A DNA stretch of 64,000 nucleotides from Temnothorax longispinosus (lineage: Eukaryota; Arthropoda; Insecta; Hymenoptera; Formicidae), in contig NC_092361.1 of NCBI RefSeq assembly GCF_030848805.1, positions 12,699,444-12,763,443 of the forward strand, read 5' to 3'. A model generated the notes under the pieces. It was not told the DNA's origin, searched no databases, and saw only the letters and a list, made by a program, of their open reading frames with translations. The translations under genes were made by a program, and so were the position numbers. Shown piece after piece: positions 1-13,086 of this stretch. Every line of letters begins with the position of its first letter. Positions within the stretch are counted from its first letter, which is position 1.

Positions 1-163
1 ATATTCCAGGACATTTGGCAGTTTCCAGGACTGTCCTGGAAAAAATTCATGTCCTACGGCACGTTTCGGGACAATTTTTTGAATCTGATTACATATATAT
101 GCGTTATATTCCAGGACTGTACATTTCAAAAAACGTAAACAGTCCGGAACATACCTCTAGACC

Positions 164-205
<42 letters not shown>

Positions 206-449
206 TATCGATTATAACCTATTACTTAAATTGATTCAAATTTATAAAATAAATTCAATCCTATATAAGAACTTTAATTGTTACATTATATAGTATAGCT
301 TTTTATAGATTATTACATTACATACTAACAAAATTAGAAATAATAGATAACTAATGAATAATATTAACATATATTAAGATATCACATATATAATAACACA
401 TAAATCTTTCCGAAATATTTTGCATTAAATTCTATCGTACTTATTTTAG
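1..449. other. Left-edge intronic/flanking sequence of the zinc-finger gene
   Basis: AT-rich non-coding sequence upstream of the first visible exon. The phrase TATTCCAGGAC occurs near position 2 and again near position 109, in a short block that looks like an old repeat fragment cut by the window edge. A TA microsatellite follows. It is most likely an intron of the zinc-finger gene whose upstream exons lie outside the window. Confidence 0.5.
165..202. repeat. (TA)n microsatellite
   Basis: About 19 uninterrupted TA units in the presumed intron before the first visible exon. Confidence 0.9.
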
Positions 450-1322
450 GATCTAGAACAATTACGAAATCATATGCAGTGGATCCACAAAGTAAAAATA
501 CATCCAAAGATGATTTACAACAGACCTCCATTAAACTGCCAGAAATGCCAATTCCGCTTCTTCACAGATCAGGTAAATTTTTATATAATAAATAAAAATA
601 TTTTTGAAATTAAAATACGTTATTACTTTTCTTTTATCACTTGAAAGATATACATATATCGATATATTTTTATAGCATTTTCTGTACATTGATTTAAATT
701 TCAAACGGTTCGATCATTATTGTTTGTAACAAAATTTGTACATTCAGAAATTGTATAACAACATATTCTTTTTCTGTAAATAGGGTTTGGAAAGACACTT
801 ATTAGGATCTCATGGGCTTGTCACATCCAGCATGCAAGAGGCAGCAAATAAAGGGAAAGATGCGGGTCGTTGTCCAGCTTGTGGCAGGGTAAGTTTATCT
901 TTTCTGCATCAATTAGTTTGTAACAAGAGATCTTGTTACTTCATAACAAGAGAGCATAAACAGAAATATGAATATTATATGTGAGAGTTGTACATGTTGA
1001 TTTCTAGGTATATCAATGGAAATTATTAAATCACGTTGCTCGAGATCACGGGATGACATTAAAGCCAGCGCATCTATCGTATAAGTGTACAGTTTGCACT
1101 GCCACATTCGGAATGTACAAGCAATTCGAGAACCACGTATACTCGGCGCATAGTGTCGTAGCAAAGAGAGTAATGGATAAGAAGAACGCGCCTGCGTCTC
1201 CGTCGTCCAGATCGAACGACTCACTTTTAAAGCCGTTGAAGATTAACGACGAGATCACGATTATTCCGCAACCGGCGAAACCCACCACCAGATCCGGCGC
1301 GATTCAAGGCAGAGGAAAATAG
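450..1322 (+). CDS. MEP-1: MEP-1-like C2H2 zinc-finger protein, C-terminal exons (partial)
   Basis: Three exons, 450-572, 784-888 and 1008-1322, join in frame across TTTTAG/GTAAAT, AATAG/GTAAGT and TTCTAG boundaries and end at a TAG. The 181 visible residues hold three complete C2H2 fingers (starting CQKC, CPAC and CTVC, each ending H-x3-4-H) and the tail of a fourth (RNHMQWIHK). A basic Ser/Pro-rich tail of about 50 residues follows. The wording (NRPPLNCQKCQFRFFTD, LERHLLGSHGLVTSS, YQWKLLNHVARDH) matches my memory of insect MEP-1, a nuclear protein that works with the chromatin remodeller Mi-2 in transcriptional repression. The N-terminal majority is outside the window. The family name is from recall; the zinc-finger assignment is seen directly. 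Confidence 0.75.
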
Positions 1323-4300
1323 CAATGATGAGCTTGAGTGATAATTGTGTCTTGTCCGACCGAATTTCGCATAACTCTTTGTGGTACTCTATACCGATCA
1401 CTGCGAACGTACAGTGGTTAACGTGCCGTTAACGTGTACATGTGTATGTATACTATGCTTTAAGACGCGAATTAATTCCAAACATCTAAAGGAGGGGAAA
1501 AAAGCAAAAGAAAAAGAAAAAACTTACGACTCTTGACAACAAGGAAACTAGTTGACTGCGTAATAATATTCCATCAATGATTATACCGATATATATTTAT
1601 TTAAGAATTTTTATTGTTGTTATCGGACCTACATAAAATAGACTGTAAAAACATTAAAGGGTGGCCTTCAGTCTGATTCCTTGGTTAAATCCTAGAGCTG
1701 CATACTCCCGACCTATAAACGCCTATATGTGTAATATGGACTCACGCGCGAAATATCAAGTGTATTTACATTTCGGTGCGACGAATAATATCGTAATACG
1801 TCACGCGCGATACGATACGGATTACTCTCTTGCATAGCGAATTCTCTATAATGTAAATTCTTTTTCTAAGACAAATATATTCGAATTTATTCTATTTTGT
1901 TATTATGATGCTAAATATGACTTTGGGACAATGAAATTGTCCTTAATCTCCGGTTTCATAGGATGATAAACTTCATGTTTGCGAAGTACTTTCCGAACGA
2001 TATACGATGCGATAAATTGTACTAATTGACCAGAGTGCCCACGACTGTCTCGCGAATCTATAGTACACAAGTACACAGGTACTAATGAAGTGTATACTAG
2101 CTACTATATCTGGTTCTTCATATATACTATACTTTCATTTCGCCATCATACGTTTTTTAATTAACAGTTAGTAAAATTTATTGTCATACTTTATTTATGA
2201 TATTTCATAAAACTGTGTGTATGAAATAATTTATGATGTAAAACGAAAAATCTTGTTTCTTTTTTAAAATCGAAACTTGTAAATTGTATCTATATTACTA
2301 TAGGTTTTTGAACCCTTTAGTCGCGTATACTGTAATAAAAAAAATAAACAGAAAATATCCAGTTTTATTTTAGCGCTCTTATAAGAACAACAAAAATGTA
2401 CATTAATATAGGATATAATATAAAGAAAAATATATCAATAAAATAGGATGGCACACAACTCGTGTATACATTTTTTCTGATAAACGATAGACGTGAATAT
2501 GAAATTGAACATTGATCCTGTTAGCACACACAACGCGACGTACATTTACACATTTATATATGTATATATATAATATAAACACTTACGATATTATATATAT
2601 AAATATGTAAAGTTATAATATATAGTATAGCAATAGCATATAGTACACAAGAAGAGATTCACTTCATTTTCTTCTTGTATACACTCCGAAAAACGATTAT
2701 AGGATTACATCAATATGTAGATAGTCGTTAAAAGAAGTAACGGGTTTAATTTAGTAATTTCAATTTGTCCCGATAATTTTTTTGTACTGTTATTGTAGGA
2801 TATAATTTTAGAGGAAAATCGTAATCAATGAAGAATACGAGATGGTGCATTTTTTGCACTGTATGGCTGTATTATTTAATTCTACTATCTTGCCAAACGC
2901 TTACGGCAAGCCATGTTGGTAAAACTAATAAGAAACAGACATAATTACAGAAATATATAGTTTATTGTAATAATTTGTACAATATTATATGATTATAAAA
3001 ATAAAGTGTGTACCAACATTGAATTAAAATTCTTGCAGTACACTTCGAACCTTTATATACGTTATATCTTAAAATGCATCGTAATCCAGAGATCAACGGA
3101 AGTTTAATGCTGAACAAGAAGCGTGACTTTTAAGACACACATATCTGCTTTCTCATTAAACAAAATATGCATTAAAAAATCTATGATTGATCTGTGTTTA
3201 AGAATATTAAGAAATATTGTTATTTTTTTTACCAAATGCTCAAAATATGTACTCTGGTTTATTTATCAAACACTTCAATTTTTTAGAATAAAATAAAATT
3301 AATCAAAGGCTAATTTACCATTGCAACAAGCTAACGAAAAATGAAAAAGAAAAGTGTATAATTTTAAAAAAGATTTGATTATTGGATAAAACATCTTATT
3401 GACAGATATAAACAACATAGCAAAACTATAGCAAGCAATATTTGTGAAAATATTGTACATTACAATAAATATTTATTTATGATTTTAATCATTTTATTAA
3501 TAGATGTTAAATATCGTTTGACACTACACGTAATTTGATGTAATTATGCTTTGAAAACTAAAAAAAGTTTCAGATTTTTAATAAATAATTTATATATACA
3601 ATTTAAGAAATGTGGGGTATAAATATTTATACAAAGTTGGAATATTTATTTCGTACAATTATTAAAAGCATTGCTTATCGCTAACATGTAATAAAATTTG
3701 ACAATAGTATTTGATATCAATTGCCAGGATAATTTCTCGAGTTTGCACTTGCCACAAAAGCTACTAGGATAAATTGGTATGAGAGCGGTCGATTCCTAGT
3801 CAGTGTCAGTGGTATACTTCTGTTTATAAAAAATTGATTATAAGAGTTATATATATATAGAGATTTATGAGTAAAAGAAATATGAAGTGAATTGTAATCC
3901 GTTTACGTCTATGTTTAGAGAACAATAATTCTTTCGTTTCCTTTTATAAAAGCAATTATTTTAACTCTGGTTGTGTCCGCATGTGCACCTACCAAGCCGG
4001 CAGCCCAGCACCATACTAATCAGCCGCACATGGGCAAACGCGCTTTCTCGCGAGTGCCTGGCTGCGCCGACTAAGTTTATAAACAATTCTATTAAATTAT
4101 CGGCCAATCAATGCTCTAACAAAAAGTCGAATTGGACATATACTAGTGGAGTCACACCCAACTCACTGAGAGTTGCAACTGGTATTTTTGGGGAGACATC
4201 ACCACCACTACTACTTATACCCCAAAACTCATTTAGTTTGGAAAAATGATTACACACACACAACATATGTTCTAACAAAATGATATATATATTATCATAT

Positions 4301-4324
4301 ACATACGTCCCTTGATTGATAAAT
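1323..4324. other. 3' flank of MEP-1 and intergenic region, no gene recognised
   Basis: Three kilobases of mostly AT-rich sequence, presumably the 3' UTR of the zinc-finger gene (an AATAAA occurs near 2334) and, at the right end, the 3' UTR of eIF3i. A less AT-rich block at about 3960-4250 holds short open frames on both strands with no product I recognise and no convincing splice context. No tRNA-like or other structured RNA gene was seen. Confidence 0.5.
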
Positions 4325-6035
4325 TTAATACTCGAAATGAAAGTCGAAGTAAGACTGATCAAAATTATTAATACGAATGTATCCATCTTCTCCGCCCGTG
4401 GAATAACTACGACCATTAGGGTGAAAAGCGAGAGAGTTAATGGGACCGAAGTGACCTTTCAAACGTGCAAATTCTTCTTCGAACACCAAATGGAAGAATC
4501 GTGAATCAAATTTGCCTTGTCGCGCGGATGTTGTAGTGACGTCCATGGCATCTTGACCACCACCAAGAACCACCTACAGAAAAATATTGTCTACTTAGCA
4601 AATATGGCATGTATTTTTTTTTTTACAGAAACTCAATGAAAATTATAGTGTATAATAGTAAATATAGAAATTATACTGATACTCTATTATATCTTTTTCA
4701 AATATTAAAATAATGTATTACTATTCTGAGGCATAAATCTTACATGATCAAAAATTGGTGATATAGTAGCCGAGTTTACGGGTCTTTCTGTCTTGTAAGT
4801 CTTCAATAACACCAAAGACTCGCTATCAAAAAGTTTCGCCGTATGATCCTTGGATGCAGTTACGAACATGGTGCCATCCTTGTTGCATTGCATATCATTT
4901 ATCTGAGATTTGTGACCTTTAACACTGGACAGCTTCTTTCCGGTCTGTAGATATTATAGACAATATTTATACTACTACTTACTCACCAACTCATACTTTT
5001 GAATTAATGTGATAACGATAAGGACACTTACCCTCACGTCCCAAAGTTTAATTTCACCATCTTCGTGACCCGTGATAATGGTCTCGTCGAGGGCGCCCCA
5101 TAATATGGCAGAAATTCTAGGACCATTGACCGAGATCCTAGAGATTGCATCCTCCTGGGATAACGTGGAGTCGACGTTTCGTACATCCATGATAAACATC
5201 TCGCACTGGTGACCCAAAGCCTTGTCGGTGGAGAATACCGCGAGGTTCGCCGAATAACTAAAGCCACATGCTCTTACAGAACTGTTCGTGGTCAATTGTC
5301 CTATTTCTTTGCCTGTGAACAACATTAAGCAAGGATACGGATCATATGTGGCGCACTAGCAAAATTTATTTACAATTCTGTCATATGTACAAACCAGTTT
5401 GACAGTCCCAGACTCTCAGAGTATTATCACCACTGCCGGATAAAAATCGTGTGGTATCCCAGTTGACATCGATGCACCATACGGAGCCATTGTGCCCGTT
5501 GAAACTACCAAGACGTTCTCCATTCAGCGAATACCAAACATTCGGTTGCTTATCTTTACTGGCGGAGAACACTAGATCTCCTTCTCTGTTATACTTTATT
5601 TTAGTGATGGCACGCTCGTGCCCATGCAACATCAAGGGTTTCTGAAACAAACAATTCTCTTCATTAGCACTTGCAAAGAAAATTTCCGTTAAGGTGATTA
5701 TATAGGATGGCTAGATAATTTTTTAAAACAGTTGTTTCAAGTGAGACTCGGGTTCCTCCTCTTTTCCTACTACTCGACAATAATTTTATGTAAAAAAAAA
5801 AAATTATTTCACAAAAGTAAGAGATGAACGCAAGTTCCAAATTGCAAAATAAATCGCACCATGATTCAAAGAACGAAAATCCAAATAGCGCGCTCCGTGA
5901 ATGCGTCCCAAAGAAGAGAGAAGTAGAGGCAAAAAGTAGAGGTTAAATTGTCACATGGTCTATTAGTTCGCAACAGATCCCCGATACGAGGAAAAATAAT
6001 AACGTAGGAATCAGCGCGTGAGAGAAACTAACCAT
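4325..6035 (-). CDS. eIF3i: Eukaryotic translation initiation factor 3 subunit I (eIF3i/TRIP-1)
   Basis: Five coding exons on the minus strand: 6035-6033, 5641-5395, 5312-5032, 4944-4744 and 4573-4325, totalling 981 nt (326 aa), the usual length of this seven-bladed WD40 subunit of the eIF3 scaffold. Recognisable stretches are [18 protein letters not shown] at the start, NLGG-type blade turns with WDCQTG and [20 protein letters not shown] across the last junction, and the C-terminal [17 protein letters not shown] and EDGYIRI. The start is unusual: exon 1 ends exactly with ATG followed by the donor GTTAGT, and exon 2 starts at codon 2 (Lys), giving the family-typical MKP start. The gene is head-to-head with GCN2. 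Confidence 0.96.
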
Positions 6036-6180
6036 CGCGTAGCGTTTTGATCTGCAATCGTATATCTTCTCAAGAAATTAGAATCCTTTCCAGTGCACGA
6101 TCGACCACACTTCGCTCCTTCTGGCTCCAGTGGCTCCTTCCAGACTTCCAGCTCCTTCCTCTTAATTCTTATAGAAAATG

Positions 6181-6245
6181 GCCGCGTTTGGGCGCGTTCA
6201 GCAGAACAACCGCTTTTTAGTAGCAATCGAACGTGATTGGCTCTT
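6181..6245. mobile_element. Fragment of the GTTCAGCAG-terminal repeat family
   Basis: GCGCGTTCAGCAGAACAACC followed by GTAGCAATCGAACGTGATTG resembles, in rearranged form, the repeats at 20112-20440 and 59161-59250. It carries one ATTGG (CCAAT-box) motif. It lies about 150-200 bp from the eIF3i start codon. Confidence 0.55.
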
Positions 6246-6331
6246 AGTCGTGAGTCGCAAGAATTGACCAATCACAGTCGATTATTCTCCTCAAATTCGA
6301 CTGTCATTGGTCAATTCTTGCGACTCACGAC
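6246..6331. mobile_element. Palindromic element, CCAAT-core (GTCTACAATGCGAGTCG) family
   Basis: Near-perfect inverted repeat: AGTCGTGAGTCGCAAGAATTG...CCAATCACAGTCGA on the left is answered by its reverse complement ending at 6331. The loop is ATTATTCTCCTCAAAT. Full-length relatives lie at 19418-19548 and 19590-19705, and an interrupted copy is at 58731-59160. Confidence 0.85.
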
Positions 6332-6349
6332 TTTGCGACTCGCATTTCG

Positions 6350-6450
6350 CATTGTAGACCCAGTATTAATGCTAGGTCTACAATGCGAGTCGCAAAGTCG
6401 TGAGTCGCAAGAAGACTAATCACAGTCGAATTTAAGGAGAATAATAAAGT
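6350..6450. mobile_element. Truncated second copy of the CCAAT-core palindrome
   Basis: An outward end (CATTGTAGACCC) is followed by TAATGCTAGGTCTACAATGC and then one arm (GTCGTGAGTCGCAAGAAG...AATCACAGTCGAATTTAAGG). The opposite arm is missing, so this is a half-copy abutting the element at 6246-6331. Confidence 0.7.
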
Positions 6451-6902
6451 TGCGTTCTAAAATTCATCGAAAAAAAGTTGTTTCTGTTCTTCCACTTGTC
6501 TGTATATTGCTCCGATGTTCTGCGACAAATCACAAAGTGCGGTTAGAGCGGGCTCCGGAGCTGTTGAATCTGATATTCCCGAGGCGAGCGTCGAGTATCG
6601 CGATGTAGTCTTGTATGGCGAGTCCAGGTGAACAGACTACCGGTTTCTTTCCTCGCGACGTTCATCCACTCGTTTACCGAAATACGCATGTAGTTTACGT
6701 GTACACGTGTAGTACACGTTTGTACACATCAGTCTCAAACAACGCTGAGACGCCGCGTTTTTATTGAATTTATCTTCGAGATACAACACTAAAATCGTAC
6801 ACGCGTGAAATTAAGCCCTTGCGACTTTCCTCCTTTCAGGTTACTCCGTTTCACTTTCAACTCGCTAATCTGTGTGCGATGGGCGAATAGCAGCGTGGCA
6901 AG

Positions 6903-9900
6903 ATGTCTCAGGTTGAATCGTGTAAGGACCGACAGCAGAATGAATTGGAAGTCTTAAAGGTATTGCGACACGCTACATAGGCACGATCAAAAAGTTCACG
7001 GTTCCCTGTGTTATTACCTCTCTTAATAATCCTACTTTGTCGTTTATAACAGTCCATCTTTGGGGATGAATTGCGTGACTTGAGAAAGAATAAAAATAAG
7101 AAAAAATGGCAACCTTTAGATATCGTTATTACCTTGACGCCGCAGAAAGGCATGTCCGGACCAGCGGAGGTCTATGCGCAGATAGATTTGCACATTATAT
7201 GCAGTGACAAATATCCTGATGAGTAAGTTTTACATCTTCTAATACATTCTTAGCATCTTTGTTTCATAATATCTACTGTATATGATTTATCATGATTTAT
7301 TTTAGAGTACCGACAATTCAGCTACAAGACAGCAGAGGTTTGTCTCATCAACAAGTTGCAGTTTTATCATCAGAGCTCGAAAACTTGGCACAAAAGTTGA
7401 AGGGGGAAGTTATGATTTTTGAGTTTTGTCAACATGTTCAGAAATACCTGCACAAGCATAATAAACCGGGTTATAGCAGTTTTTATGAGGAAATGGTATT
7501 GAGAAATCAGGAAAGGGAACAGTATGAGATGCAAGAGAAGCAAATGAAAGAGGATAAAGAAAGACAGGTTTGATTTAATACATTTGCACTATATATTTCG
7601 ATTGTACATTACGTAGCTTTATTGTTATCGTGGATATTTTGCTAGGTGCTGCAAGATGCCATACAAAAACGTCAGGAAGCCCTGAAGGCTGAGATGCGTA
7701 ATCGGAAGGAAACGATTAGACTGACCACAGATTCTGACACTATCTTTCGATCTATACCGTCGTCTCCGCACGAGCGAGGGACGAGTCGTTTCAGGCGTCG
7801 ATGTGTCAGCACGTCGGAAAGTTCCGAAGGGTCATTGTGCGAGCATAGAGGTATCAAGTCCATCGAATTTGACAGTAATAAAGGCGAGAGACTAGTGCAC
7901 CGGGGGAAATGCTTGGGACACAGCACGAAGGGTTCCGTAGTGTACGCTGGCGTGGATACGATCACCGGAGAACTATTGGCTATCACGGAATGGACGTTGA
8001 AATGCGCGATAGCAAACGGTAGTTGCTCTACTCAAGAAACCATCGATATACAGCACGCCATGAAACAGATTGCCAGTTTGGAGCAAGAGCTAAATCACTT
8101 GTACAAACTGCATCATCCAAATCTTGTACATTACTTAAACATGAAATATTTGAAAAACAACAATAGCGTGGTGATTTACGTGCTTCAAGAGTTCGTGGTA
8201 TGTAAACACATATCTCTTTGGAATGTCAATACTTGATAAGATTGAGAATGGTTTTCGTTTATGATATCGGTTGTCTGTAAAAGTAGATTGGAACTACGTG
8301 CTCGTTCTTCCTGATGGAAAACATTCCAGTCGACGTCGACATGTTGAGACATTTGGCAACGGGTATCATTGAGGCGTTGCGATATCTTCATGAGAATAAT
8401 GTAGTGCATAAAGATTTACGTGACACCAGCATTTATATAGACCACACGGGTGTTGTAAGATTATCCGACTACTCTTTAGATAAGAGATTGTCAGATATGT
8501 ATCATTCAAATTCCTTAGCAAAGACTGAACACGATTTTCCAACAATTCAAGGCCGAGGTGGTAAAAAGGCAGACGTATATAGATATGGGATATTATTGCT
8601 TTCATTATTAAAAGGGACTATCATATCCGGGGAAGAAATCGATCTAACAACAATCCCACAGGTAGATGTTCTTTGTGTGTAGCATGTTTTTTTGTCCATA
8701 AAGCGCCAATGATAGACACGCCCATCTTAAGTTAAATAATTTTTTCAGCTTTACTTGAGGGACTTTATTTCAAAATGTCTCATCGACGATGAGAGAATGC
8801 GTTGGTCTGCGGAACAACTGCAACAACATGGTTTCATAAGAATACCGTTAGAACGAGGTTTATCGCCTTCTATACCGGATCACGATGAGAAAGAGAAGAA
8901 TTTAGAGCCGGAAGAACCGGATATCGATATTCAGTTGTATTTGCCGTCGCTGGGTAGACAATCACGAATACAGAACGAATTTGAAGTCTTGAAATGGTTG
9001 GGAAAAGGGGCCTTCGGCGACGTTCTAAAAGTGAGAAATAAATTAGACGGCGGTATCTACGCTATCAAACGCATAGAATTAAATCCAAAGAAAAAACAGC
9101 TGAACAAGAAAATAACGCGCGAAGTAAAATTGCTCTCTAGAATGAATCACGAGAATGTAGTACGTTATTATAATTCGTGGATCGAGAGTGCCACCCTGGA
9201 CGATTCAGTCAGGCATAGTCAGTTCACGCCGATTACTACATCTTCAGATAAAACGACCACCACGCAGGACAAAGCAGATATAGTTAATGTAAATATATTA
9301 TTCATGATAACATCGCTCGCAACAGGAAGAGCTGTAACAACATTCTATTTTATAGTTGAACTAAATATATTAGAAATTTAATTGGAATTCCTAATTGTAA
9401 TCAGACTTTTGTGCAGTATAAATACATGACGTGAATTTTAGCAACTGGAAAGTGATGAGATAGAAAAGTTTGCTCCACCGTTACGCGACGTTGAGTGGAA
9501 TATATCATATGAATCTCGGGCGAATGTGGCCGATAGTGACGATGAGAACAGTGACGCCTCGACTGATTCTGATAGTGAGGAACACTGCGCGTTTCTATCG
9601 TAAGATAATTGTCTTTTTTTAAATATTGGACATCTTGTAATATTTAATATTTTTATTCAACTTATTATCGTTATATAATTCGATTTCATATTTAATTCGC
9701 AAAAAGATGGAGGTATGTTATATGAAGAAAAACTTGATGTTAAAAAAGCTAATCTATATTTTCTCTTTCACAGAATGCGAACTTTACTGCGTATCGAGTC
9801 TTCCGATAGCATTGAATTTGAAAGAGATGATGATATATCACAAAAGTCCGCAGTAACATCGGACGTTTCGAACAACGACGTTAAAGATAAAGATGAAACC

Positions 9901-12900
9901 TGTAACGAAGATATAACGGTAAAAGAAATACAGTTTATGTATATACAAATGGAATTCTGTGAGAAAAGCACGTTAAGAACTGCCATAGATAATGGCTTGT
10001 ACGAAGATGAAGAACGTTACTGGAGACTATTTCGAGAAATCGTAGAAGGTCTGGCGCATATTCATCAGCAGGGTATGATACATAGAGACTTGAAACCTGT
10101 AAACATCTTTCTCGACAGTAACGACCACGTCAAGATAGGAGATTTTGGATTGGCCACGACTAATATATTGTCATCGTTAGTTCCGACCATCGATACCGAT
10201 AAAGAGTCACAATTTGAGAAAGGTACGAATACATAGTTATATGCCACGTACCAAATTATATCAGCTGTGTCCTTTATATCTAGGTGGAAGTTTTGACATA
10301 GAAGAATTGGGATCTCTTACTGGTCAAGTTGGTACAGCTCTATATGTAGCTCCTGAACTTTCTGCGAAAACTGCCAAAGCAATTTACAATCAAAAAGTGG
10401 ATATTTACAGCTTGGGAATCATCTTTTTCGAAATGACGTACAAACCGCTAACTACCGGAATGGAGCGTGTCAAGATTCTATTGAACTTGCGCTCGAAAGA
10501 AATCGTTTTTCCTCCCGATGTACCAGAAACAGATATGCCATCTCAAGTTCATATTATACGGTAAAAAATAACAATTTTACATTTTACATGTTATATTATT
10601 CTGAGTTATCTGAAATATGAAGTAATGATGTTAAACTCCGTGTTAGTTGGCTGCTGAATCACGATCCAAGTCAACGTCCTACTGCTCAGGAATTGCTCTC
10701 TTCCACACACTTGCCGCCGCCATTAGAAGAGCCGGAATTGCAAGAAGTGATGCGCCACACGTTATCCAATAGTCAAAGTAAAGCATACAGATATTTAGTG
10801 GCATCGTGCTTCACGCAAGAGGTTACACCAGCAGAAGATATTACTTATGACATGAATTTACCTGCTAGAGGAACGCCAAGTGTTCTCTGCTCGAAAAAGC
10901 AGTTTCTGCAAGAGAGTGTAAAGCAAAAAATCGTTGAGATATTTCAAAAACACGGCGGAATATACCTCGCGACCCCGTTGTTAATGCCTAAATCCGTTCA
11001 GCATTCTAACTTTACCGAATCTAGCGTGAAATTGATGACTCGTACTGGCAGTATAGTTTCTATACCTCATGATCTTCGCATTCCTTTCGCTCGATACGTT
11101 GTATGGAATAATATTTCGCACATTCGAAGATACGCTATTGAACGCGTATTCAGAGATAAAAAAGTATGTATTGAGTGTCAAGATGACGCATTAAGTAATT
11201 TCTATTGTAAGTAAGATTCACATCTTTAGCTGGTTGAACGTAAAATTCACTCTGAGACAATTATCGAAAATATACATACATTATATCTGTGAATGAAAGT
11301 AACAAAACCAAATACCTTGTATATAATAATTGTAAATTAATATCTGTTCATATCGTAATTACCGTAGGCTCGAGGATTTCATCCAAGGGAATTGTACGAA
11401 TGTGCTTTCGACATTATTAGTCCTGTAGATAATAATTTAATGACAGAGGCTGAATTGATCTTCATCATATGGGAGATTTTTAACGAGCTACCGCAGATCC
11501 GGGAACATAATTTCACTGTGCGCTTAAATCACACGTCGCTATTGGAAGCTGTGCTAATGTATTGCGGCGTAGAAAAGGACAAGTATCAGGACATATATTC
11601 CATACTGCAGGATGCCCGCGACGGAAAGTTAACTAAGTTCCAGGTCCAAACACACTTGATAAGCTTATGCCTTACCGATCAAGCTATGGAAACGCTTTTT
11701 AATTTGCTCGAAACGGAAAGCTCCGTTGCAAAAATCGCCAGTGTCCTAAGGACAATAACGAAGAGAAAAGGAGATGCCGCTGCTCTAGCCAAGGAAGGTT
11801 TGAAAGATATAGAGACTGTAATATCTAATGTAGAAGGTTTGGGTGTTAAGGTAATATTATAATATATATGTATACATATGTATATATTTATATAATTTGC
11901 GTAAGATGTTTATATATCCATAGATGTTTTATATCCATTCTTATTCTTTTTTTTATCTTGTTACAGTGGCCTATTACTGTCGTACCTTTATTAACATATA
12001 ATGTACAACAATACAGTGGTGTGATATATCAAATAACTTGCGAGCTAAAGCATAGACGGAGACGAGGCGGTCAGGATATCATAGCCGCGGGTGGGCGATA
12101 CGATAAAATGCTGGTATCATTTAGAAAAGTTCTAGAGCGCACCGGAATGGCCAGTAAGGAAACAAAACAATATGGTGCTGGTATTAGCATATCGTTGGAT
12201 AAATTGGTGTCCGCTGTTGGCGAGGCATATGAGAATGGCGAAAGTAAATGGGGTATTGACGTGGCTATCTGCTGTGAGGGAAGTTTAGAGAGCGAAGGAA
12301 GAAGAGAAAAGGACATGATTAACGTATTACGAGAAATCTGGTCATTAGGATTGAAGATCACGATATTAGATCTGTGTACTATGGAAGAGATATTAGAATA
12401 CTGCCAAGAAAATTCTATAAGTCATATAGTATTATTAAGAAATGGTACTTTAAGAGTGCAAACGTGGGAAAGAGACAGATTTCAAGAGAAGAAATGGAAT
12501 ACTATACAGGACATTGTTGAATACTTGCAACGACAGTCGGAAACGGCGTTGCCGATCTTGAATAGATCTGAAAGTAAAGTGAGCGCAAATAACGATATAT
12601 CGGTAGCGCCCAGCAATCCGGTTAACATTAACATTAATTTCATTCTTTCTGAGCGAGACAAACTGTCCGGAAGTGGCAGGAGAAATTTTAAGATAAGCAT
12701 ATTAGCACAAATGTCGTCCTACTTACAAAGAATATCACATAAAGTTCCTGTAGAAATCTTCGCAGTCTTTCTGGAAATGTCTGTTATAAGAACAATAATC
12801 AGTTTTCTGGAAATCGACGAGGAAGAACAAGCGTTTCAAAAAAGCATTCAGATTGTGATAGATAAGTACGTATCACGAATTACATTTATTTAATGTATGA

Positions 12901-13086
12901 AAATAATGAATAAACTATACTAATGACAATAATGTTAATTATATCGTTTTTTTTTCTAGGCATCCGCGGCACAAGAAATATATCAAGCAAATATGCGACG
13001 AAATGAAGGAATTACGAAATGAGAAGTCCAAACCTGTAGAAATACTTTACAGTCTGATAGACAGTAGACACATGACTTTGATATAA
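6903..13086 (+). CDS. GCN2: eIF2alpha kinase GCN2 (EIF2AK4)
   Basis: Thirteen exons: 6903-6959, 7053-7222, 7306-7567, 7646-8197, 8287-8661, 8749-9288, 9442-9599, 9774-10222, 10284-10560, 10647-11163, 11368-11850, 11967-12865 and 12960-13086. They total 4866 nt (1621 aa), in the usual GCN2 range. Order of domains: N-terminal RWD (about 1-160); a charged linker; a pseudokinase with HKDLRD in place of HRD; a true kinase with LGKGAFGDV, YAIKRIEL, a long acidic insert, IHRDLKPVNIFL, IGDFGLA and YVAPEL; a HisRS-like region (GFHPRELYECAFDIISP, AAGGRYDKML); and a C-terminal dimerisation/ribosome-binding domain. GCN2 senses uncharged tRNA and stalled ribosomes, then phosphorylates eIF2alpha to lower translation in amino-acid starvation. 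A poly(A) signal lies at 13245-13250. Confidence 0.97.

Larger units (their letters stand above)
6036..6902. promoter_or_regulatory. Shared divergent promoter region of eIF3i and GCN2
   Basis: The two start codons are 867 bp apart on opposite strands, so this interval must hold both promoters and 5' UTRs. It contains relics of two palindromic elements (6181-6450), including an inverted CCAAT pair. The part nearest GCN2 (about 6480-6900) is richer in CpG and looks like ordinary insect promoter/5' UTR sequence. No TATA box or defined start site can be assigned by eye. Confidence 0.6.

Noticed and set aside
3960..4416. Possible extra gene from open frames on both strands next to eIF3i
   Set aside because: About 90-100 codons each, no recognised motif, and they overlap the likely 3' UTR of eIF3i.
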